A stretch of 5,231 nt of DNA, taken from an uncultured Bacteroidales bacterium (GTDB lineage: Bacteria > Bacteroidota > Bacteroidia > Bacteroidales > Muribaculaceae). This document shows, piece by piece, positions 1-5,231 of the stretch. Positions within the stretch are counted from its first letter, which is position 1. Every line of letters starts with the position of its first letter. The notes below the pieces were generated by a model. That model did no database searches. It was not told the DNA's origin and was given only the letters and a program-made list of their open reading frames with translations. Both the position numbers and the translations under genes were made by a program. The stretch is taken from assembly GCA_947175585.1 (NCBI GenBank), contig CAMWNL010000161.1:1-5231 (forward strand), in the 5' to 3' direction.

Positions 1-2218
1 GCATGAAGCGCATGCCGGTGAATGTCTTGCCGATAGCGGGCAGAGTAGCATCTTCGCCGAAGGGAGCTGCTTCCATTTCCTTAGCGTCAAGCACGAAGGG
101 ACGGATAGAAGCGTGAGGACAAACGTAAGCACACTTGTTACACTGGATACAGTTTTCTTCGAGCCATTCGGGAACGAATGCAGCCACACCACGCTTTTCG
201 TAAGCGGCTGTACCCTGCTGCCATGTTCCGTCGGGAATATTTTCGAAATCAGAAACCTTAAGAAGGTCACCGTCCTGAGCGTTGATCGGACGAACGATGC
301 GGTTGATAAATTCCGGATCGTCGTTTGCAACAACAGCGTCATCAGGAAGCTGAGCCCAAGCCGGGTCAACTGTGAGCTGCTTGTACTCACCACCGCGATC
401 AACGGCTGCATAGTTCTTGTCGACAACGTCCTGACCCTTCTTACCGTAGCTCTTGACGATGAATTTCTTCATCTGCTCTACAGCGAGGTCAACGGGAATT
501 ACCTCTGTAATGCGGAAGAATGCACTCTGGAGGATAGTGTTTGTGCGGTTGCCGAGACCGATTTCCTGAGCAATCTTGGTCGCATTGATGTAGTAAACCG
601 AGATATTGTGCTCAGCAAAATAACGCTTAACCTTGTTGGGGAGGTTCTTGGCAAGCTCTTCACCCTCCCAGATTGTGTTGAGAAGGAATGTACCGCCATC
701 GCGGAGACCGCGAGTAACGTCATACATGTGGAGATAAGCCTGAACGTGGCAAGCAACGAAGTTAGGAGTGTTTACGAGATAAGTCGAACGGATGGGCTCG
801 TCACCGAAACGAAGGTGAGAACAGGTGAAACCGCCAGACTTCTTAGAGTCGTAAGCGAAGTATGCCTGACAATATTTATTGGTGTTGTCACCGATAATCT
901 TAACAGAGTTCTTATTAGCACCTACAGTACCGTCAGCACCGAGACCATAGAACTTAGCTTCGTAGATTGATTCGCCGCCGAGAGCCATTTCAGCCTTGGG
1001 AGGAAGCGAAGTGAAAGTCACGTCGTCGATAATGCCGAGAGTGAAGTGGTCTTTGGGCTCGGGAAGAGCGAGGTTTTCAAACACGCTGATGATCTGAGCA
1101 GGAGTTGTATCCTTTGAAGCGAGACCATAGCGGCCGCCTACGATAACGGGAGCGTCTTCAGCGCCGTAGAAGCATTCTTTGACGTCAAGGAAGAGGGGTT
1201 CGCCGTTAGCGCCGGGCTCTTTTGTACGGTCGAGCACAGCGATGCGTTTTGCGGTTTTGGGCACAGCAGCGAGGAAGTGCTTTGCAGAGAAGGGACGATA
1301 GAGGTGAACAGATACGAGACCTACCTTCTCGCCATTCTTCATCATGTGGTCGATAGCTTCCTGAGCAGCCTGGGTTACAGAACCCATAGCGATGATGACG
1401 CGGTCAGCATCGGGAGCACCGTAATAGTTGAAGAGATGATATTCACGGCCGGTAATCTTTGAGATTTCAGCCATGTAGTTTTCAACGATGTCGGGCACAG
1501 CTGTGTAATGACGGTTGCAAGCTTCGCGATGCTGGAAGAATACGTCACTGTTTTCAGCCATACCGCGAGCTACGGGAGCATCGGGAGTGAGAGCGCGTTT
1601 GCGGAACTCAGCGAGGGCTTCACGGTCAAGCAGCGGAGCGAGATCATCGTTGTCGAGCATCTCGATCTTCTGAATCTCGTGAGATGTGCGGAAGCCGTCA
1701 AAGAAGTTAACGAAAGGCACGCTTGACTTGATAGTAGAAAGGTGAGCAACTCCTGAGAGGTCCATCACTTCCTGAACAGAACCTTCGGCGAGCATTGCGA
1801 AACCTGTCTGACGAACAGACATCACATCCTGATGGTCACCGAAAATACTCAAAGCGTGAGATGCGAGTGTACGAGCTGAAACATGGAATACCGACGGCAG
1901 CAATTCACCGGCGATTTTATACATGTTGGGGATCATGAGGAGCAGACCCTGAGAAGCTGTGTAGGTGGTGGTCAACGCACCTGCCTGAAGCGAACCGTGG
2001 ACTGCGCCTGCTGCGCCGCCTTCTGACTGCATTTCCTGCACGAGTACTGTTTCGCCGAAGATGTTTTTACGGCCGGCTGCGGCCCATTCATCGACATACT
2101 CAGCCATAGTCGAAGACGGAGTGATGGGATAGATAGCGGCTACTTCCGAGAACATGTAGCTCACGTGGGCAGCGGCCTGATTGCCATCACAAGTCAAGAA
2201 TTTCTTTTCTTTACTCAT
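1..2218 (-). CDS. nifJ: Pyruvate:ferredoxin (flavodoxin) oxidoreductase, N-terminal 739 residues (3' end outside window)
   Basis: This cytoplasmic enzyme oxidatively decarboxylates pyruvate with CoA to acetyl-CoA and CO2, passing electrons to ferredoxin or flavodoxin; it is central to anaerobic energy metabolism. The frame is open from ATG at 2218 to the window edge with no stop. The N-terminal domain (about 1-258) has YPITPSS at 30-36, whose Thr33 matches the pyruvate-contacting Thr of the Desulfovibrio africanus enzyme. Glu66 in the QSEGGAAGA stretch matches the Glu that activates thiamine diphosphate, and Arg116 in SART matches the substrate Arg. FFDGFRTSHE lies at 172-181. The transketolase C-like domain starts near 265 and the gamma-type domain near 420. 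The first [4Fe-4S] motif is Cys690, 693, 696 and 700, followed by Pro. Family members are about 1,180 residues, so the second cluster motif and the C-terminal thiamine-diphosphate domain should lie beyond position 1. The start is the ATG before SKEKKF; there is no Shine-Dalgarno. An ortholog acting on another 2-oxoacid is possible but less likely. Confidence 0.96.
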   Translation of the reverse strand, partial: MSKEKKFLTCDGNQAAAHVSYMFSEVAAIYPITPSSTMAEYVDEWAAAGRKNIFGETVLVQEMQSEGGAAGAVHGSLQAGALTTTYTASQGLLLMIPNMYKIAGELLPSVFHVSARTLASHALSIFGDHQDVMSVRQTGFAMLAEGSVQEVMDLSGVAHLSTIKSSVPFVNFFDGFRTSHEIQKIEMLDNDDLAPLLDREALAEFRKRALTPDAPVARGMAENSDVFFQHREACNRHYTAVPDIVENYMAEISKITGREYHLFNYYGAPDADRVIIAMGSVTQAAQEAIDHMMKNGEKVGLVSVHLYRPFSAKHFLAAVPKTAKRIAVLDRTKEPGANGEPLFLDVKECFYGAEDAPVIVGGRYGLASKDTTPAQIISVFENLALPEPKDHFTLGIIDDVTFTSLPPKAEMALGGESIYEAKFYGLGADGTVGANKNSVKIIGDNTNKYCQAYFAYDSKKSGGFTCSHLRFGDEPIRSTYLVNTPNFVACHVQAYLHMYDVTRGLRDGGTFLLNTIWEGEELAKNLPNKVKRYFAEHNISVYYINATKIAQEIGLGNRTNTILQSAFFRITEVIPVDLAVEQMKKFIVKSYGKKGQDVVDKNYAAVDRGGEYKQLTVDPAWAQLPDDAVVANDDPEFINRIVRPINAQDGDLLKVSDFENIPDGTWQQGTAAYEKRGVAAFVPEWLEENCIQCNKCAYVCPHASIRPFVLDAKEMEAAPFGEDATLPAIGKTFTGMRFM

Positions 2219-2274
2219 AACTGTAGTTAGTGATTATATACGAAAATTGATTTGTTCAATTTTTTTATTTCATG

Positions 2275-2297
2275 GGATTCTCATCAAATGAAAATCC
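2275..2297 (-). other. Stem-loop at the predicted 5' end of the oxidoreductase mRNA
   Basis: Read on the minus strand, GGATTTTCAT and ATGAGAATCC flank a TTG loop and form a 10-bp stem with one G-U wobble. On the plus strand the wobble becomes a C/A mismatch, so the structure favours minus-strand RNA. It begins about 4 bases after the -7 promoter box (2301-2308), which puts it at or just after the expected +1. A 5'-terminal stem-loop of this kind could slow mRNA decay of a highly expressed gene; as DNA it could also be an operator. The function is inferred. The loop is too short to be a typical riboswitch element. Confidence 0.5.
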
Positions 2298-2300
2298 ACG

Positions 2301-2331
2301 CGAAGATACAACTTTTTCGTCTCATTTCCAA
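2301..2331 (-). promoter_or_regulatory. Bacteroidota-type promoter for the oxidoreductase gene
   Basis: On the minus strand a -7 box TATCTTCG (2308-2301) matches the Bacteroidota consensus TAnnTTTG at all but one defined base. A -33 TTG (2331-2329) lies 20 bases upstream, within the usual spacing for this sigma factor. The upstream flank is AT-rich (2341-2366), as an UP-like element would be. The expected start is near 2296, giving a leader of roughly 75-80 bases before the ATG at 2218. The leader is AT-rich near the start codon and has no Shine-Dalgarno, which is normal for this phylum. Confidence 0.7.
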
Positions 2332-2381
2332 CTGATGGCTAACGAAATAATTTTTTTAATAATTTTAGGCCGCGCCCCATA

Positions 2382-2415
2382 ATATATATTAGCGCCCGAA
2401 CGGGCGATTATATAT
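2382..2415. repeat. GC-capped imperfect inverted repeat between the two genes
   Basis: The core arms CGCCCG (2393-2398) and CGGGCG (2401-2406) are perfect inverted copies separated by AA. As RNA this would be 5 GC-rich pairs closing a four-base loop. Outside the core, alternating A/T arms (2382-2388 with 2409-2415) pair for 7 bp, separated from the core by one mismatch and a two-base bulge. No clear T-run follows on either strand, so it is a weak intrinsic terminator candidate. It lies between the hairpin terminator of the protease gene and the promoter of the oxidoreductase gene. It may be a back-up terminator, an mRNA 3'-end barrier or a protein-binding dyad. Confidence 0.4.
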
Positions 2416-2440
2416 GCAACATACTATTTTGACACATGAC

Positions 2441-2484
2441 AATAAAATAAAATGCTCGTCAAACATAAGTTCGGCAAGCATTTT
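2441..2484 (-). terminator. Hairpin terminator after the M6 protease gene (probably bidirectional)
   Basis: AAAATGCT (2449-2456) and AGCATTTT (2477-2484) are perfect 8-bp inverted arms. Inside them, after one mismatch, three more pairs (2458-2460 with 2473-2475) extend the stem, leaving a 12-base loop. On the minus strand the hairpin starts 27 bases after the TGA stop (2514-2512) and is followed by the T-rich ATTTTATT (2448-2441). On the plus strand a T-run (2486-2491) follows the other arm, so it could also stop plus-strand transcription. It separates the protease transcript from the downstream oxidoreductase gene. Confidence 0.65.
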
Positions 2485-2511
2485 GTTTTTTAATCAAATA
2501 AAGTCAAATCT

Positions 2512-5094
2512 TCAGCGGACAAAGACTTTATGAGCGCCTGAGGGAGTAGTCAGCACATAGATTCCGGCAGTAGGAACATACAGCGACGCGCAGCCGTCAG
2601 CACCGGTTAAAGCCGTGACAAGCACTCTGCCGTTCAGATCACACAGCGAGACATCAGCTCCGGCGCGACCTTTGTATGCGACACACCGTCCGTCGACGGT
2701 CACCGCTTCAACACTATCGACATCGACATCGCCGATACCGGCATTATCGCTAATGTTGACAATCTGCTCGTCTGACCAATCAGTGCGACGGCCGTTTACA
2801 TCTATCGCACAGACTTTATAAGAGTAGACATCAACGCCTTCAATGAGGCTGTCAACTTTATAGTTGCAGACATTGCCGACCTGCAGCGACCCGTAGCCGG
2901 GAAGAGTTCTGAAGCCTCCGCCAGTGGTCGTAACAGTCAAATCATCAATAGCTACATTACCAAGACTCTGGTTGAACACCAGACGAACCTGTCTGACGCC
3001 TTCCGGTATCTCGCCGATTTTATGGACGGTACCGGAATTTCTTGTCGGAGCTATAGTTTCGAGCTCTTCCCACTCCTCGCCGATCAGCGCCTCGACTTTA
3101 AGCACCGATTTCGCGTTTGTTGAAAAGCCTTTCATCCAGAATTCTATACCGGTGATATCCGCATCATATAGACGGCTTACAATACCTGCGCCGGTTTTCG
3201 ATAACTTCAGCGAAGGAGAACTCTGTCCGAAATAGCCGGCATCGGTGAAGACCGCTCCCGCACCACCTGTATAAGTCCAACCCTCGGGCAGGACAGCCAT
3301 TCCGTCTTCGACAGTCGAGAAATCAAGGGTTTCACTTTCACTCTTGTTCTCGCCCATGAATGCCTTCACACTTAGCTCATAACCGACAGCGCCGTCAGAG
3401 GGCAACCACGCGGCTTCAAACCATCCTTCGCCAAATTCTGTCGGCTGAGCCACTACGGGAACCGTTGTTTCACAGCGGCCACCAGCCACATTGAATGTTA
3501 TGAGGCCATCATTCTCGGCGATATCGGTGATCGGCAGCGACAAACCCTTACCGCCCCAAGTCTTCATCGACGGTTCGGTATCGTCAGTAAACGATGTCAC
3601 ACCCATCGAGCCGGGGAATGCATAGTCAGCCAACGCCTGATAATAAGCCGTGTAAGACAGAAAATCACTGAACGCCGCCCAACTGCCTCGCGCCTCTTCG
3701 ATATCGACGTAGTTATGCTGCTGATTAGAATTAACACTGTTTCTCTGCCAAATCAGAGAGTTATAATCAATGTGCCATATCAGCATGCCATGACCGGGAA
3801 GATATGTATCCCAACCGACCTGCTGACGGTTTTCGAGCAGAAAAAATTCGTTGACGTTGCCTGTGGGGATGATGCATCCGCGGTTGCTCAGATTAATAGC
3901 TTCAAGCGCAATCGAGTCAGGGCCTTCGATGATGACCGGATCTAACCAGCCCAATGCGTTACGCTCATAAATCGAATAAGACGGAGGTGTACGTCCGTTA
4001 TTGTTATACGATCCCTGGTCAAGCACATCCCAGCTTCCGGGTGTCCATTCTCCCATCGAGCCTGTGGTGACATATAAATCGGGCAGACCGAGAACATGGG
4101 AAAACTCATGGACAAACGTTCCGATGCCACCCGGCACAGATCGGTAGAGATTATCCCTCTCAAGCTCATTTGAGCAGGCATATTTATTGACCGTGACACC
4201 GTCAAGATTCAGAGTCAGATTACCTGACTCCAATGACCACTGGTGAGGCCACACAGAGTCTTCAGTTCCGTAAGAAGCCTCACCATAGCCGGCATAGAAC
4301 ACAAACACATTGTCAACATAGCCGTCTCCATCGAGATCATACTCCGAAAAATCAATTTCTTCATCAAGACCTACACAGGCATCATAAATCATTCTGGCAG
4401 CATTCTTATCGTTGCCATAAGCGTTATTGCCACCGTAATATGCCATAGGATTAGGCAATGTGACCGGCCCGTATACATCAAATTCGGGAACAAACTGACC
4501 CGTCGACGCATCTATAAAATAGTCTTTCGCCGAGCCGGTCGCCTCATATTGGTCAAAGCCTTCACGATTAAGCATATCTACGAAAAATTCACGGTCACAC
4601 TCTTTCGAAAACTTCACGTCTTCATACTGGGCAAGAATAACAAGCCCTTTCAGTTCGGAGCGACCAAGAAAAGCATCGTCCATCAGACCTATGCCCTGAC
4701 TGCCTGAGCGCGAAGATATCTGAGACACCGACATCTTTGACATTGCATTTCGCGTCTCAAGAAGATTTGACACTCCCGACATATTTATAGCCGAAACCAC
4801 GCTTTGTTCAGCGGCCGTCAGCTTCTCTCCTGCCGCTTTAACTTTTACCGATGTCGGCCTCAGCCGGCCTTCATCACCGAAGTCGGCGTAACAATAAAAA
4901 CCGTTTGCATCACGGACTACAGGAAAACCGTCAGAAGTCATTACGATGTGCGAGCGTTCGTCACCGGTTTTTCTTAGCGATATTGTCGATCCGTCGGGCT
5001 GATTGAAAACAAGCACTCCGCGCTTGGCCGGAACTGCCAACATTGCCGCCGGCATCATCGCCGTCAGCAGTGCTACAATTATACTTTTTTTCAT
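2512..5094 (-). CDS. Secreted M6 family (immune inhibitor A-like) zinc metalloprotease with C-terminal sorting-type domain
   Basis: This is probably an exported endopeptidase. The signal peptide (MKK, then a hydrophobic stretch to about 20) has plausible cleavage after Ala20 or Ala23 and no lipobox Cys. Residues about 24-130 look like a propeptide, with QPDG at 32-35, GDE at 44-46 and a DGFPVV segment. The catalytic domain spans about 145-535. The zinc site HEFSHVLGLPD gives His329, catalytic Glu330, His333 and Asp339, the HExxHxxGxxD form of family M6. Asp253, 255, 257 and 261 form a DxDxDGxxD calcium-type loop. The Met-turn region SWDVLDQGSY has Leu358 where Met is usual. GMLIWHID is at 436-443. 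Residues about 540-785 look like a fibronectin-III-like fold holding a jelly-roll-like insert (about 590-722). The last 70 residues, with DLNGRV, GIYVL and the ending KVFVR, resemble a type IX secretion A-type tail. The ATG at 5094 is chosen because the signal peptide follows directly. There is no Shine-Dalgarno. Target proteins cannot be read from the sequence. Confidence 0.93.
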   Translation of the reverse strand: MKKSIIVALLTAMMPAAMLAVPAKRGVLVFNQPDGSTISLRKTGDERSHIVMTSDGFPVVRDANGFYCYADFGDEGRLRPTSVKVKAAGEKLTAAEQSVVSAINMSGVSNLLETRNAMSKMSVSQISSRSGSQGIGLMDDAFLGRSELKGLVILAQYEDVKFSKECDREFFVDMLNREGFDQYEATGSAKDYFIDASTGQFVPEFDVYGPVTLPNPMAYYGGNNAYGNDKNAARMIYDACVGLDEEIDFSEYDLDGDGYVDNVFVFYAGYGEASYGTEDSVWPHQWSLESGNLTLNLDGVTVNKYACSNELERDNLYRSVPGGIGTFVHEFSHVLGLPDLYVTTGSMGEWTPGSWDVLDQGSYNNNGRTPPSYSIYERNALGWLDPVIIEGPDSIALEAINLSNRGCIIPTGNVNEFFLLENRQQVGWDTYLPGHGMLIWHIDYNSLIWQRNSVNSNQQHNYVDIEEARGSWAAFSDFLSYTAYYQALADYAFPGSMGVTSFTDDTEPSMKTWGGKGLSLPITDIAENDGLITFNVAGGRCETTVPVVAQPTEFGEGWFEAAWLPSDGAVGYELSVKAFMGENKSESETLDFSTVEDGMAVLPEGWTYTGGAGAVFTDAGYFGQSSPSLKLSKTGAGIVSRLYDADITGIEFWMKGFSTNAKSVLKVEALIGEEWEELETIAPTRNSGTVHKIGEIPEGVRQVRLVFNQSLGNVAIDDLTVTTTGGGFRTLPGYGSLQVGNVCNYKVDSLIEGVDVYSYKVCAIDVNGRRTDWSDEQIVNISDNAGIGDVDVDSVEAVTVDGRCVAYKGRAGADVSLCDLNGRVLVTALTGADGCASLYVPTAGIYVLTTPSGAHKVFVR

Positions 5095-5122
5095 TTATAT
5101 TTAAATCAGATTTTAAAGTTTG

Positions 5123-5156
5123 AATCTGTCACTGCGCATTACTGCGACAACAGATT
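5123..5156 (-). other. Dyad / stem-loop at the predicted 5' end of the protease mRNA
   Basis: On the minus strand the outer arms AATCTGT (5156-5150) and ACAGATT (5129-5123) are perfect 7-bp inverted copies. Inside, CGCA and TGCG close a GTAA loop (GUAA in RNA), which fits the GNRA tetraloop pattern; the plus-strand loop (TTAC) would not. A 3-by-5 internal loop separates the two stems. The element starts one base past the -7 box (5158-5165), so it overlaps the expected transcription start. ACTGCG also occurs twice as a direct repeat (5131-5136, 5141-5146). It could be a stabilising 5' stem-loop or an operator; which one cannot be told here. Confidence 0.45.
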
Positions 5157-5157
5157 G

Positions 5158-5165
5158 CAAAATTA
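5158..5165 (-). promoter_or_regulatory. Probable -7 box of a Bacteroidota-type promoter for the protease gene
   Basis: TAATTTTG on the minus strand matches TAnnTTTG at every defined base. About 19-20 bases upstream I see no TTG, so the -33 element is weak or absent. A purine/A-rich tract (5166-5185 on the minus strand) lies just upstream instead. The expected start is near 5153, giving a leader of about 60 bases before the ATG at 5094. The missing -33 element could mean a weak or activator-dependent promoter. The bases from 5166 to the window edge are AT-rich and hold nothing else I can name with confidence. Confidence 0.5.
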
Positions 5166-5231
5166 AATCATTTTTTCTTTTTCCTACTCTCCGGAGCCGT
5201 TAATTTTGACTAATTTTAAAAGTTAAAATAC

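Noticed and set aside
499..756. An 85-codon minus-strand open frame inside the oxidoreductase gene.
   Set aside because: It sits in another frame of the same strand within conserved enzyme sequence; the low-complexity Ser/Arg/Leu composition fits a shadow frame.
113..970. A 285-codon plus-strand open frame opposite the oxidoreductase gene.
   Set aside because: It lies wholly antisense to a clearly recognisable enzyme. Its protein has no recognisable motif, and such frames are common opposite genes with strongly biased codons.
1277..1726. Two short plus-strand open frames (1277-1462 and 1508-1726).
   Set aside because: Both are antisense to the conserved oxidoreductase coding sequence and show no family resemblance or start signals.
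2233..2259. A sigma-70-like TTGAAC ... TATAAT pair on the minus strand just before the oxidoreductase ATG.
   Set aside because: The spacer is only 15 bases, and Bacteroidota primary sigma factors use TTG / TAnnTTTG, for which a better match exists at 2301-2331.
2268..2284. A tiny ATG-initiated frame (four codons plus stop) in the oxidoreductase leader.
   Set aside because: It overlaps the stem-loop, has no initiation signal and is expected by chance in a leader of this length.
3942..4205. An 87-codon minus-strand open frame overlapping the protease zinc-site region.
   Set aside because: It is out of frame with the recognised M6 catalytic domain, which explains the sequence fully.
4233..4707. 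Overlapping plus-strand open frames opposite the protease N-terminal half.
   Set aside because: They are antisense to the protease and unlike any family I know, with no promoter of the expected type in front.
5189..5196. An 8-base palindrome, CTCCGGAG, upstream of the protease promoter box.
   Set aside because: A single short palindrome without a second copy is expected by chance and gives no basis for calling an operator.
1..5231. Looked for tRNA or rRNA genes, CRISPR arrays, insertion-sequence ends, attachment sites and phage genes.
   Set aside because: No repeat-spacer pattern, transposase, cloverleaf or target duplication was seen; both genes look like ordinary chromosomal genes.

Overview
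The window looks like a piece of a Bacteroidota chromosome, most likely an anaerobic gut-type member of the Bacteroidales. Four things suggest this. There is a long single-chain pyruvate:ferredoxin oxidoreductase. There is a secreted M6 metalloprotease with the multi-domain layout and C-terminal tail seen in this phylum. The promoters are of the TTG / TAnnTTTG type. Neither start codon has a purine-rich Shine-Dalgarno sequence. The family-level placement (for example Muribaculaceae) is only a guess.

Layout: both genes lie on the minus strand, so the window reads from right to left. Positions 5231-5095 are an AT-rich upstream region holding a TAnnTTTG promoter box and a dyad/stem-loop at the predicted 5' end of the transcript. 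Positions 5094-2512 encode a complete 860-residue secreted M6 (InhA-like) zinc metalloprotease. Positions 2511-2219 are a 293-base intergenic region. It contains, in transcription order, a hairpin terminator, a second GC-capped hairpin, a well-formed Bacteroidota promoter and a 5'-leader stem-loop. Positions 2218-1 encode the first 739 residues of pyruvate:ferredoxin (flavodoxin) oxidoreductase; the gene runs off the left edge.

The two genes share orientation but appear to be separate transcription units, because a terminator and a promoter lie between them. I see no functional link: one protein is a central cytoplasmic redox enzyme of anaerobic metabolism, the other an exported protease. The plus strand carries no gene that I can support.

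I did not find a new biological system. The most interesting signal is that both predicted mRNAs seem to begin with a strand-specific stem-loop at or within a few bases of the predicted transcription start. Second to that are features of the protease: a Leu at the usual Met-turn position, and a jelly-roll-like domain apparently inserted into a fibronectin-III-like fold.
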